From Ceratothoa steindachneri (lineage: Eukaryota; Arthropoda; Malacostraca; Isopoda; Cymothoidae): 64,000 nucleotides of DNA. A model generated the notes under the pieces. That model was not told the origin of the DNA. It searched no databases and was given only the letters and a program-made list of their open reading frames with translations. Every line of letters starts with the position of its first letter. Position 1 is the stretch's first letter. The stretch is from assembly GCA_963969495.1 (NCBI GenBank), contig OZ018319.1:205825405-205889404 (forward strand), in the 5' to 3' direction. Shown one piece after another: positions 11,989-23,399 of the stretch. The translations under genes were made by a program, and so were the position numbers.

Positions 11989-12340
11989 CACAGGCATTTT
12001 TGTTAGAGGTTGGTGTTATAAGTCGCTTTATTTACTCTAATATTGTTGTTGTTCTTCGTACTGTTTTTTCTGCTTTTCTTTGCTCTTTTGATGTTGTATT
12101 GCTATTTGCATAACATTTTAGTTTGTTTGGTTGTTCGTTTTTTTGTTTGTTTTTTGTTGTCATTCATCATTTAACTTGTAGTATGTAGTGGTTGATAGTA
12201 ATTAGTAATGTAGCATTCAAGCCTTCGTAAGCTGATACTATGGTTTCAGTGTTTCTCTTGGTGTAGCTAAGGTGTCATTAGTGTTCTTCTTCTGTTCAGA
12301 CTAGTGTGTAGCGTTGTGTGAAGTGAATTTGTTTTTATTT

Positions 12341-15099
12341 TTAGATTGCGTCTTCTTGTCTTTCCGTCTGTACCTTACTACTGACAAAGTCCAGTTTTCT
12401 TCTGTTGATGTCATGTAGTGGGATGTCAATGTGTCTTTGTCTTATCTCGTCCGTCAGTAGCCTCGGAATTTTCTCCCAGATTTTTGGGGCCCTTCTTTGC
12501 AGCTCCATATTGATCGGAGTCAAATGGATGCCTTGGTGAAGGTCCCTCTGCCTCTTCCGTTCTCTCCTTCTGGTGTTCGTTATCAAGAGTACAGCCTTAT
12601 TCTGTACTCTTTGAAGGAGTCGCATTTGGTTCTTGGAACTAATATTGACAGGTACAGGTGGATACAGTAGTTTCGACCTTACGAGCGCGTTGTAGATTTT
12701 CTTTTTGTTAGCTGTGCTCAGGTTCCTGAACCTGAACAGCTTAGAAAGCTCTACCCGCGCTCGCGCTGCTGCCCGAGCAACGTGGCCACCGTATCCCCTA
12801 TAACTTATCTTTAGTCCAAGTACCATCCCGTCGAGGCTGTAAGGGATCCGGGCGTTTTCGGTCTCGATATGCGCCCGTCTCTCACGGAAGAATGGAATAA
12901 CCTTGAACTTTTGAGAGTTCGTGGCAATCTTCCATCTTCTTTCGAACCTGTTTATATGGTCGATTTTCCTGGCGGTAATTTCCGCCATGAGATCGGGATT
13001 TCTGAATGGGGCAGTCACAATCTGAGAGATGTCGTCCGCGAACTGAACATACAAGGTGTCCTCCCTGACCGGATCTGGTAGGTCGAGGGTATATATGTTG
13101 TAGAAGAGGGGACTTAGGCACCCACCTTGCGGTACACTGCAGTCAGTTGGAAGTCTGGTCCAGTATGGCTGTAAATTTGCAAATAGGCTCTTCTGTCTGT
13201 CACGTAGTCACAAGTAATTTTTTCCAGTCTAGGGTTTAGTCCGAGTCTCAGTATTTTGAACTGCTGACCAGTTCTCCATACTTTGTCAAACGCCTTCTTC
13301 ACGTCTCTGAGCACCAGGTCAGCGTACCTTTTTTGGCTAGCAATCTTCGCCAGTTTTTCGGTGATGATTGCTAGAGCCGTATCGGTCCCTCTCCCTCTCC
13401 TAAATCCGTGCTGTTGTTGATTATGGAGGTTGTTTTCTTCCATAAAATTTTGGATGCGGCTACCAAGGATCTTTTCGAAGACCTTGCCAGCCACTTTGAG
13501 GAGGGAGATGGGTCTGAAGTTTGCTGGTCTGTCGGGCGGTTTCCCGGCTTTTAGAATGAAGATCATTTTGGCGATCTTCCATTCGTCCGGGAAGTAGCCG
13601 ACGTTCAGACACGCATTCATTAGATTGACCAGCCCCTCTAAGATTTTACGAGGGGCGTTCAGCCAGTTGAGTCTGGTCAATCCTGTTTTTCTTGGTGCTC
13701 TCTGTCTGAAGGAACGTAGTGTCGTCATGAGTTCTTGTGTAGTTACTCTTCTTCCGTAACCAGTCATTTCTCTGTCAGCTGTCGTGTTGTTAAAGGGGTA
13801 TGTCCTGTGGATTACGGGCCTTAGTTCGTCATGAATTTCTTCTTCGAAGTCCTGGTCGAAGAGTTCGTTTTCTTCTGGAGTGATGGAGAACACATCCTTC
13901 CAGTAGCTTCTGAACTCCTCTTCCGTCTCTGTCACGTCCATTTTTGTTCCATAATTCTTACTGAGGAGAATGTTTTTTTCTGGCGGCTTACCCTTCAGTC
14001 TGGCAAGCGAGCTCCAGAATGTTCGAGGGTCCGTCTCTTCGTCAAGTTTGTCGACTAGATCATTCCAGAGCGCTTGTTGTTGCTCTGTGATGAGAGTCTT
14101 CATTTCAGTCCTGAGTGCTCGTAGGCGTCTGTTCTTAATTCTGTCAGTGCTAGTAAGTCTAATTTCTTCGAAGAGTCTTTTATATTTGTCAGATAGGTCA
14201 TAGAGATTTTGTGTCCATCTTGGTGCTGGTAGCGTTTTGTATGAGGTTTTTGGAACCGTTGCACGGTCCGCCTCCACCATTGCATTCGTCAACCTTTCCA
14301 GTTCCTGGTCGATTTCCTCCAGGGTGGCTTCTTCCAGGGGCTGTGCTCTGAATTCACCGATAAGAGTACGGTACTCTTCCAAGTTTGCTCGAGAGTAGCA
14401 TTTTCGCTCCCTGACGGGTATTTGAATTGGGCTTGATGAAATTTTAATAAGTGTTGCGACGTGGTCGCTGGGGATTAAAGGTCCGGGCTGAATGTAATAG
14501 TTGTAGGGGAATTGAGGGCTGGTTAGGGCGATATCTGGTTTGGTTGCAAAGGAGTCGGTGACATTAGTGGGGAAGTCGGGTTCGATGTGGGCAACGATAC
14601 CTCTGTCAATAAGGTTCTTCAAGTTCTTTCCCTTCTTGTTTAGGTTTCCGGTATAACCAAATTCCTGGCATCTGGCGTTGAGGTCCCCCCCCTTCCAAAT
14701 AGGACTGTTCTTCCCATGTGCACACAGCTGGAGAAAGTTGTGCATGGTGATATAGTCTCGTCTTGGGGGTTGGTACCCTGTTGATACCACAAGTGGATCC
14801 AGGGTGGTTTGGACCTCGATGGCCAAATAGGACTCGTCCAAAGAAGGGAGTAGTTTGAAGAGGATGCCTTTTTTGACTGCGATGGCGGCGCCATCAAAAC
14901 GTCCCTGGCTATGGTTTTTTGTCGTCATGGAGTAATTAAATATTTTAATCGTCTGTTGCGTAGTATCTATACCGTGTTCTGATATCAGAACGATATCAGG
15001 GTCACAATTAATGATGATGTTACCGTAAGTCGCTTGCTTGTCGGTCAATCCGTCAGAGTTCATTTGAAGTATTGTCAAGTCCTTCTTTAGTCTGTCCAT
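12341..15099 (-). pseudogene. ORF2 of LINE C: endonuclease + reverse transcriptase
   Basis: Starts MDRLKKDLTILQMNSDG at 15099. Endonuclease domain occupies residues 1-220: SEHGI (40-44), GRFDGAAIAVKK (66-77), the GDLNAR active-site loop (138-143), KPDIALTS, and SDH (211-213). The RT follows from about residue 400: NFRPISLLKVAGKVFE, QHGFRRGRGTDTA and DVKKAFDKVW. One frameshift at about 13137, just before VPQGGCLSPLFY, separates the first 661 codons from the rest, which carries the catalytic QFADD and the C-terminal LVRSKLLYPPV region to 12341. The full product would be about 919 residues, normal for EN+RT LINEs without RNase H. Confidence 0.9.
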
Positions 15100-15154
15100 G
15101 TTGTTAGTCAGTCTAAAGCGTTCTTAAGTGTTTGTTTTGGGGGGAGAGGAGAGG

Positions 15155-16638
15155 CTAGCAGGGAGAGATCGGCACCTGCCCGATCTCTTTTTTTTTTAAT
15201 TCAGCGTTCGAGATTGTTACAAATGTATCCAGATCCAGTCGCACCATTACGAGGATGAGGGCCTCTTCGACGACCTTCTCAGGAAGATCTTCGGAGTATT
15301 TCCATTTGTATCTCCTGGTGCTGATACCATCACTGACGTCTTTGTCAGTCATGTGAAGGGGGAATGGGACGTCATTTGTAGCGAAGATTTTGAGGTTCAT
15401 CTTCTTCCCAAGGTAGGCATGCTTGCCTTCCTTTGATGAAGATGAGGATCTGCCCCTCTGGCGGAGGGGTGATTTCCTGGATCGGCTACACTGTCTTTGC
15501 TTAGGTTTTGCTCCTTTAGGTGAGTCTACTTCGAGGGCAGTAGTGGCGGGAGCGCTTGAGGGGGCGTTTTTTTAAGGAACTACTTGGGTTGGGTTGGGGG
15601 TAGCGGGAAGATATTTTGGTTTTTGGGCGGCGGTACTAGTTGGTAGAGGTTGCATCTGGATGCGGAGGACTTCCTCCGAGCGTGGGTTCTCAGGGAACGA
15701 CATCTCATCCATTCTATTGTTCCTTAGCATCTGATTGAGCTCTTGCTTAAACGTCCCGGGTTTTGTGAGATTGGCGATGTGCGCATAGTAGATGCACATG
15801 ATCTTAGTAGATTGCTCTCTTTCTACCTTAAGGTAGGTGCGCTGCGATGCTGCCGCCTCTCCTACTGCGGCCTTTGCCACTTTAGCATAGGTTCGGTTTG
15901 CCCGAGCCTCTTCCTCATTTTTCTTCGCCATTTGCTGTTTCCTGATGGCATTCTTCTTAGCCGGGCATGACATTGCCATGGCAGCGTGGTCACCGTTGCA
16001 GTTAATGCAACGCTTAACTGAGCTTTTGCAGTCACGCCAGATGTGACCGGTCGCGCTGCGGATGGAACAGATGGATTCGGTTTTTGTGCAGGCCTTGGTG
16101 GTGTGCTCGTTAAGCTTGTAGCACTTAAAGCACGTTTGGACCTGCGTGAACTCCTCCCTTTCAACTTGTTCAGGGCAGACCCTGACGTGGAATAGGAGGA
16201 GACCCACCTCTTTTGACTTTCGGGCCATACTTGTCTCGGAAAACACGACCTTAAATACGTGCGTGTAGTCCTTGAATTTGATCACTTCTGAGACCTTGGC
16301 CCAGGAGTGATTGTTTTCAATTTCATCAGATATCTCCGCACTAGAGTGGTTACCCACCCAGGAGTCGAGCCGACGGCAGACGACACTGCAGTGAGCTTGT
16401 ATTTGGGAGTTATTTGGGGGGTTAAATTAATGGAGCCAAATACTTTGGCTCCCTTAGTGAGGCCAGGAGCTCGGCATCCGTCTCCTTTTGGCAAATGGCT
16501 GTATACCCGAATGAGGTATCGATCAGTCTAACGAAGGCCACATCCAGCTCCCCGTAGACAATGGAGAAGACATCTCCCCGTTTAGGTTTAGTCCTTTCGG
16601 GGAGAGTCCTCAGGCTAATCCTGAGAACGTCGTCAGTC
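15155..16638 (-). pseudogene. ORF1 (gag-like) of LINE C
   Basis: MTDDVLRISLRTLPER at 16638 aligns with the starts in A and B. An RRM-like region contains YGELDVAFVRLID. A frameshift near 16430 leads into the SWAKVSEVIKF segment. Three knuckles follow; the second is damaged (CSIRSATGHIWRDC has Arg for Cys). Then come a Lys/Ala-rich stretch and the STKIMCIYYAHIANLTKPG domain. An in-frame TAA at about 15572 interrupts the frame. After it a basic/Ser-rich linker (RQRGRSSSSSKEGK) and the MNLKIFATNDVPFPLHM...RYKWKY...VEEALI module run to 15155. Its role is LINE RNA binding. Confidence 0.82.
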
Positions 16639-17005
16639 ATTTTATAGTCCTGGTCGTCATGTCCGTTATAGTGTAAGGTGGGAGAGGATAAAGAAAAAAG
16701 GATAGAAAGTCCAAAATTCACTTCAGCACTTTACCTTTTGAAGGGCAGATTCGGGGTCCGGAACTTGCTTTAGTTCGGGTAAATATCGTGGCACTGACAC
16801 TGAGTGTGGTCTTGTTAGTGTAACACATTCACTTTAAGCGTTTAAGGAGTTAAGGGCAAAACATGGGAAATTCACTTTTTGGATAAAAATCTAAGGAGGC
16901 GTCAGGCAAAATTCCCTCGACGGTTTCCTCCTTTACTGAATGTTACGTACCGAGAGAAACGTATTTCACGTACAGAATTCTTAGCAGTCCTCGGAATTAT
17001 GATGA
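16639..17005 (-). other. 5' leader of LINE C
   Basis: Contains AAGGTAAAGTGCT on the sense strand (about 16733-16721), which also occurs ahead of ORF1 in copy F (about 41840), and the bipartite end element TTTCCTCCTTTACT (16924) / GTCCTCGGAATTATG (to 17001). No other coding potential seen. Confidence 0.55.
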
Positions 17006-17085
17006 TGATGTACTTAATTTTCGAAGAGAGATGGTATAGTGGAAGATATAGTTGGTGAAAAAATTAAAGATGGGGGGGAGGGGTT

Positions 17086-17103
17086 TGCCCTAGTAGGGAG
17101 GGC
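17086..17103 (-). other. 3'-terminal hairpin of LINE D
   Basis: TGCCC pairs with GGGCA around TAGTAGGG. This occupies the same relative place as the hairpins of copies B and C, about 165 bp from the conserved GCATTCAAGCC motif. Confidence 0.55.
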
Positions 17104-17389
17104 ATCACTTTATTTTTATGGTTTCTTTTTATTTTATTTGCTTTTTTATTTTATGTGTCTTTTGTATTCATATGTTTGTAGTGTTCTTCTTATTGTATTT
17201 TGTTTCTTCTTCTCTGTCTTTTTACTTTTAGTGTAATAGTGTTGTTCTTTTTTAGCATTCAAGCCTTTAATAGCTTATTTGCCGACAATGCAATTTTGTG
17301 TTGTCTGTAGTCTCATTTTACGTGTGTAAATGTATGGAAATAGGTGTGATGTGTTTTGACGCTTTTATGTGTATATTGAAGTTATATTG

Positions 17390-19485
17390 TTACGTGTACA
17401 CAGTTTTGTGCTCGGGAACCAGCTTCTGCGTGAGGCTTTGCCCGTAGCCACACAGGTATGTTCAACCTGCCGCCTGCTCCCTGGAGGTTTGGAATGACAT
17501 CGTCCGTTAGAGTGGACCAAATCTTCTTGCCCAGCTTCTAGGGGGCGACATTGATGGGCTCCAAGCATTTCCTCCGATGCAGGACGCTTTGCCTGACACG
17601 GTCACGCCTTCTTACTTTATTGATAAGCAGAGAGGCAGTGTTCTGGATACGCTGGAGCCTTTTCATCGAGGTTTTATTAGCCGCTTGGGACACCACTGCG
17701 GGGTAGATCAGCATAGCCCGGACATACATCATATATAATTTTCTGATGTTAGTCGAGCTAAGATCTCTAAACCTGTAGAGCTTGGAGATTTCTCTCTTCG
17801 CCAGGTTCCGCTTCTCCGTGTGGTGTCTCTAGTATCCATGGTCGGTGATTGTAAGGCCCAGGACGGTGCCTTCGGCGGAGTAGCCGTACCTTCTCCCATA
17901 TATGATGATGGGCCATGTCAACTCGCGGTTCAACGAGACAATTCTGAACTTGTCCCTGTTGGGCCTGATTTTCCATCGTCTCTCGAATCGGCTGATGTTG
18001 TTGATTTCCGCTATAGTACGGGCCGCCTGCGCCCTTGCTTTCCTCTCCGGGCACGGACAATTTGTGTGACGTCATCTGCGTATTGCAGATACATCGTGTC
18101 CCTGTGCACCGGAGTTGGGAGGTCGATGGTGAAGACCAAGTAAAGCAGAGGACTCAGGCAGCTTCCCTGAGGGACGCCCGACTTTAATTCGAATTCGGGG
18201 CCTCTGTGCCCTTCAATCATGAGACACGCTCTTCTGTCCAAGATGAAGTCACAGAGGATCCTTTCCAGGATTGGGTCTAGCTGGAGGTTCAGGATCTTGT
18301 ATTGAAGTCCTTCCAGACAGACTTTGTCGAAGGCCTTCTGCACGTCCCTCAACACAATGTCTACATATAACATGTTCGATTGTGTGTATGCTACTTTCAC
18401 AGTTAGGAGCGCCAGGGCGGTGTATGTGCCCCTTTTTTGCGGAACCCGTGTTGTTGTGGGTTGTGCGCTCCTAACTCGCTCAGTTGAGCTTGTAGCCTGT
18501 TAGCAAAAATCTTTTCAAAGATTTTACCCTGCATCTCAAGAAGAGAGATGGGGCGATAGCTTGTCACCTGGTCTGGGGGCTTGTTTCCCTTTGGGATAAA
18601 GATGATTTTGGCCATCTTGTATCCATCCGGGAAGTAGCCTGTATTCAGGGCAGCATTCATCGTGTTTGCCAATCCCTGAATAATTTGCCTTGGGGGCATT
18701 TACGAGGTTATTTTTCGTAATCCCAGACCAGCCTGGAGCCCTCTGCTTGAAGGACCTTATGGTGTTCAAGGTCTCTTCTACAGTTATCGGGCATCCGTGG
18801 TCAGCCATCACTCTTTCCTGTGATACTTGCGGATGGACGGGAGGGGGGGGGGTTCTATGTATCATTGTGCCGAGGTCGTCGAGCAGTTGGCCTTCGAAGT
18901 CCTGGTCTAAGTCGTCGTTCTCCTCCGGAGATATAGCGAAAATCGTTTGTGAATGCGATCTAAATCTTCTTTCGAGAGACTCTGGGTCCTCTATGATGTC
19001 GTCTCCTTCCTTGATTTGGGTTCTGGGTCTGGGAGATAATCCCCTAATTCTCCGGATGTTATTCCAGAATTTTACGGGATCACTCTCCCTGTCCAGCCTC
19101 CCAATGATGTCACTCCATATCGTTGTTTGTTTTTCTATTATGATGTTTTTCATTTCCATGCTTAGATGTCTCATTCTGGCCGTCCTTTCCCCATTGGTAC
19201 CTGTCCTGCCAATCTCATCATAGATTGCTCTATGTTCTCGGGCGATTTCTCTCATCTCGTCCGTCCACTCAGGTTGTGGGAGCATTTTAGAGGAGATTCT
19301 GGGAACACATCTCTCGTCGGCTTGAATGAGGAGATCCATGATCTTGTTGATCTCCTCATCAATTTCTTCGAGATTAGCGTCTCCCAGATCAGTTGGTTGG
19401 TATGTACTGAGTATCTCTCTATATAGCTCCCAGTCAGCTTTCGCGTGATTTTTCCTGAGTATGACGGGCTTGAGTATTGGCGCTA
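17390..19485 (-). pseudogene. ORF2 of LINE D: reverse transcriptase part
   Basis: The linker region (19339-18900) is followed by RT: YRPISLLEMQGKIFEKI, GFRKKG, DVQKAFDKVCLEGLQYKI, SGVPQGSCLSPLLY and an intact QYADDVTQIV catalytic box near 18085. The C-terminal AMLIYPAVVSQ and RLQRIQNTASLLI segments reach about 17390. Frame breaks occur near 18690, 18400, 18040 and 17740. The endonuclease is lost by 5' truncation. Confidence 0.85.
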
Positions 19486-19754
19486 GCGAGATGGTAGTGA
19501 GAATTCTTGTTCTTGTTCTTGTTGTAGAAAGTTGTCAAAAAGAGGGGGTAGGTAGTGAGTAAAGAGGGGAGGGGGTGAAAGATGTGGAAATGAAAGAAGC
19601 ATTAGGTTAAGAGTGTAGTTGCCTGGTGTACGGGCCATCTCCATTTTCTGATTCTTAAGTGGGTTGTTTGAACTTTTTTTCTAACATTTATGTCGTTTTA
19701 TTTTGCGTATATGCGTATATGAAGATATATGTATATACTTTTTTTTTCTTTTTT

Positions 19755-22500
19755 TCAGTTCAATCGCTTCAATCTAGGTTCAGGTTCTTCTGTTTTGGTG
19801 TTTGGGAGGTAGTTCATGTAACCTCGCCCTTCAGGATTAAGAGCGACGAGTGTCTCGTTGGGGAGAAACCCTTCCAGTTTCTCCCAGATGCTTTTTCCTC
19901 TTTTGTAGAGGTACACATTTATCGGTTCTATTCCGGTTTGTTCGTGCAGGCTCCTTGAGGTCCAGAAGTCGTACCACTTGAAGCCTGTAATAAATTAGAG
20001 TCCAAGGTTTTGTACTCTTTGTAGCATCGACATGTTTCTGTTGGATGCTGAATTGAGTGGTATGCTGGGGTACACCAGCTTGGATCTAACCAAGCTGATG
20101 TAAAGTTTTTTCCTGTGGGCTGTAGATAAGTTTTTAAATCGGTGGAGTTTGTCGAGTTCGGTTTTTTCGTATCCAATTCTGGTCCTCACGTGTTTGCTCA
20201 TTCCGGAACTCGAGAGTCCGAATCCGAGAATAGACGCGCGAGGAGAGTATTCAATATCCGAGTTTCCTATTTTGAAGAGGACGGTGCGATGTCTCCCTAT
20301 TGCAGTTGCAGAGAACTTAGCCACATTGGTCTGTATCTCCCAGCGTCTTTCGAATCTGGAGATTTTCTCGGCTTCTGCCACCGAGGCTATGGCCATCAGT
20401 CTTGATGACTTCGTCCTTCGCACTACAACTTGGGTGACATCATCCGCGTACTGTATATTGAGTGTTTTCCCGTCGGCTGGTTTAGGGATGTCTCTTGTGT
20501 AGACTGTGTAGAGAGTGGGGCTAAGGCAACCTCCTTAAGGAACACCGGAGGCGAGGTCAAAGGATTCACCTATGTGTCCTTCGAAGGCTATCACCGCTCG
20601 CCTATTGGTGAGATAGCTGCAGAGGATTTTCTCGAAGTGGGGAGTGAGTCTCAGCCTAGAGATTTTGTATTTCAGGACTTTGATCCAGACCTTGTCGAAG
20701 GCCTTCTTTACGTCTCTGCATACGACATCAATCCAACAACCTCTAGCTCGCCATGCTGCCGCGTGTTGCAGCATATGGGATATCGCTGTTTCTGTGCCTC
20801 GGTGTTCTCTGAACCCATGTTGTTCTTCGTTCAGGAGGTTCTTTTCAGCTAGGTGTTTAGCCAGTCTGCTGTTGAGGATTTTTTCAAAAACCTTCCCAAT
20901 GATCTCCAGCAGTGAGATGTGTCTGTAGTTCATGACCTGGTTAGATGTTTTTCCCGGCTTAGGTATAAAGATCATTTTGGATGTCTTCAGGCCATCCGGA
21001 AAGTATCCCATTGATAGAGACGCATTAAACAGGTTCAGCAGTCTGGTCTTAAGTCTTTCTGGAGCTTCTTTTAAATGCCTGATGGTAATTTGGCTTAGCC
21101 CCGGGGCTTTTGACTGAAATGAGGAAATGGAATTCAATAGTTCTTCAGGTGATATTTTCTTACCATCCTGAGAGTTTCCCTGAAATCGATGGTAGCATGA
21201 GGTTCTGTAGGGGTCAAACCTCCCTTCTCTCCTCTCCATATACTCGAGAACCTGATCCTCGAAGCCTAGGTCAAAGTCTTCTTCTTCTTCCTCTGAGATT
21301 TTGAAGACATTTTCCCAGACTCCGCGGAACAGCTTCTCTTTTTCCTTAGGAGTGACCGCTTTATTTCCTTCATGCCTGATTTATGTTTGACCTGGGGTTC
21401 GAGCGTTTCCCTTTAGTTTGTTGATGGTCGTCCAAAAGGTCTTAGGGTTTCTCTCAGTGTCTAATTTTTCTATTAGATTATTCCATTTGTTACGGATTTC
21501 AGTTCCTAGCGTGAAATTCAGCTTCTTTCTCAGTTGTTGGACAATTCGAAAATCCATCGGTCTAGTATAGCCCAAGTTGAGAATGGTCTCGTAGACTTTG
21601 GAGAAACGATGCTGTAGCACCACTCTCTCTTGTGTAGGTTTGGTGGGCATGATTAATTTGTGTGACGTTGTCGGGATAGCTATAGCGTCGGCTTTAGATA
21701 TGAGGTTTAATAGCAGTTAGTTCGTCATCCAGATCTTCTTCGGATGCGCCTTGTAATTCTGGGGTAACTTCCTGGAATGCTCTCCTGTACTCTTCCAATT
21801 TTGAATTCCAGAAGTCTTTTCTGGGGATGACTGGGAGTGGGATAGGGGCTGTTGCAATGGTGATTAGCATTGGCAGATGATCGCTAGATGTTAGGGGTCC
21901 TGGCGTGACGCGATAGTGAAATGGGAAGTTGGGATTCGTGAGCACCACGTCGGGTTTGGTGGCTGTTCCTTGGTAAAAAAACGTGGGGAAGTTTGGACCG
22001 GTGCGCTCTGCAACGCCTCTACGTGTCAAGAGATCAAGTGACCTGCCTCTTGAATTAGTAGAAGAGTATCCCGCTGTTCTGTTCCTGGCGTTAAGGTCCG
22101 CAGTGAATAGAACTGGGTGCTCTTTTGTGAACAGGGTGTACAGGTCATGGTAAGGAAGATATGACCTGCGAGGGGGTTGGTATCCCGCGCTTAGCTCTAT
22201 GTCACCCATAGAGCACCTTAATATGATTGACAAAGTCGATTCATCTGTAGGGTTACCTAGTCTGTATTGTAATTCTTTTTTCACTGCTATCAACGCACCA
22301 TCAAATCTTTCACCAGTGCAGTTCTTCTGTACAAGATTGTATCCAAAGATCTTCTGCTTGTCTAAGTCTTTGATACTCGTTTCTGACAGCAGAAGAACAT
22401 CTGGGTCTAGTTCCCTGTAGACATTATACAAGTGGTTTTTGTTTGTCTCCCATCCTTGCACATTGTGTGCCAGGATGGTTAGCCTATTTCTATATGCTAT
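19755..22500 (-). pseudogene. ORF2 of LINE E: endonuclease + reverse transcriptase
   Basis: Endonuclease with LAHNVQGW, LLLSETSI, ERFDGALIAVKK, TADLNARN (GDLNAR equivalent) and SSDHLPMLI. RT with NYRHISLLEIIGKVFE, EEQHGFREHRGTETA, DVKKAFDKVWIKVLKYKI and QYADDVTQVV. An in-frame TAA replaces Gln in GVPQGG at about 20536. Other breaks lie near 21690, 21380-21240 and 20000. The tail reads to a stop at 19755 (RLKRLN). Relative to B and C the endonuclease has SET instead of SEH at the second motif. Confidence 0.83.
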
Positions 22501-23397
22501 CCCGTAAGTCTTTATTATTCTTTGGCCGTTTGACGGCCAGATCTTAACTGCTTGTATAGTTCCGGGTCATAGAGCCTGAAGTTCTCGTTGTAAAGTTTCG
22601 TTTTACACGCGAGTAAGGAGGCTCTAATTGTCTCCTCGGTGACTGGTGAGTCATAACACCATTTTTCCCTTTTTTGACTCCAGCTGCCACCTCTTCAGTG
22701 GAGATCTCTTTTTTTATATTCTGAGAGTTAAGAGCCAAGGTAAGTCTAATCGCTCTGCCGTCAAGCACGAGTTCATCCTCTTTTTGTTCAGATTCAGTTG
22801 CCTGAGCCTTATGCTCCGCTTTGGTTTTCTTGGGCTTTTTTTTGTTTGGATGAGTTCGGTGCAGGTGCTGGGGCTTCAGTCTGTACAATGTCTTGGGGTT
22901 TAGCTGTATCCTGAGTATTCGTTGTTTGTGCTTGATTTGCATTAATGAACGATGCGGAGAGGACTTTTTCGGATTGAGGGTTGTCCGGAAATTTGATCGT
23001 CTCCATGTTGTTAGCTGCCAGCATTTTGTTCATTTCTGAGTTGAATGAACCAGGGCAAGCTAGATTAATGACGTGTGCATGTAGAATGCATGCCATCATT
23101 TTAGTAGAGGTGTTGTCACTCAGTTGCAACACGATCTGAGGTTGAAACGGCGCTACGTACGATGGGGTTTGTTGTTTTGCGGCAGCGGCATAAGATTGCT
23201 TTGGTCTGTTCGCAGCCTCTCTTTTTTTCCTTAGTTCCTCCTTCCTGATTGGGCACTGCATGCTTAGGGTACGGTGGTTCCCTGCGCAGTTAATGCACAT
23301 TTTAGTGCTGCCTACGCAGTCATGTCCTGACTGCGAGCACTTGGAGCAAATCTTTGGCTTCCCAGAGTCTGGGCAGGAGCTGGTTGTGTGAGAATTC
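22500..23397 (-). pseudogene. ORF1 (gag-like) of LINE E, N-terminus missing
   Basis: Begins in the first knuckle (NSHTTSSC), then CSKCSQSGHDC and CINCAGNHRTLSMQC. A Lys/Arg/Ala segment leads to STKMMACILHAHVINLACPG and FPDNPQSEKVL. After frame shifts (22810-22650) the KWCYDSPVTEETIRASLL module ends at about 22500, corresponding to the conserved ORF1 C-terminus of B, C and F. Confidence 0.75.
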
Positions 23398-23399
23398 AC

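Larger units (their letters stand above)
11816..17005 (-). mobile_element. LINE copy C (I/Jockey group), best-preserved member
   Basis: Minus-strand full-length element: 5' leader to about 17001, ORF1 16638-15155, ORF2 15099-12341, and a 3' untranslated region with GCATTCAAGCC at 12211 and a hairpin at 11969-11988. Beyond the hairpin a pyrimidine/AC-rich tail reaches copy B's leader at about 11815. ORF2 needs only one frameshift to be explained, so C is younger than A, B, D and E. Confidence 0.85.
17050..19490 (-). mobile_element. LINE copy D (I/Jockey group), 5'-truncated
   Basis: Minus-strand copy beginning inside the endonuclease C-terminus at about 19485 (ILTTISLAPI) and running through RT to a 3' untranslated region with GCATTCAAGCC at 17257 and the hairpin at 17086-17103. 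Its 3' end lies about 50-85 bp from the 5' end of copy C. A TTCTTG repeat (19501-19520) marks the truncation point next to copy E's 3' end. Confidence 0.8.
19600..23397 (-). mobile_element. LINE copy E (I/Jockey group), 5'-truncated
   Basis: Minus-strand copy starting inside ORF1 at the first zinc knuckle (about 23397), where Penelope-like sequence adjoins. ORF1 remainder, ORF2 and 3' untranslated region are present. Its 3' end carries TTGCCTGGTGTACGGGCC near 19619, a weaker form of the family hairpin. It is the most diverged of the five minus-strand copies. Confidence 0.78.
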
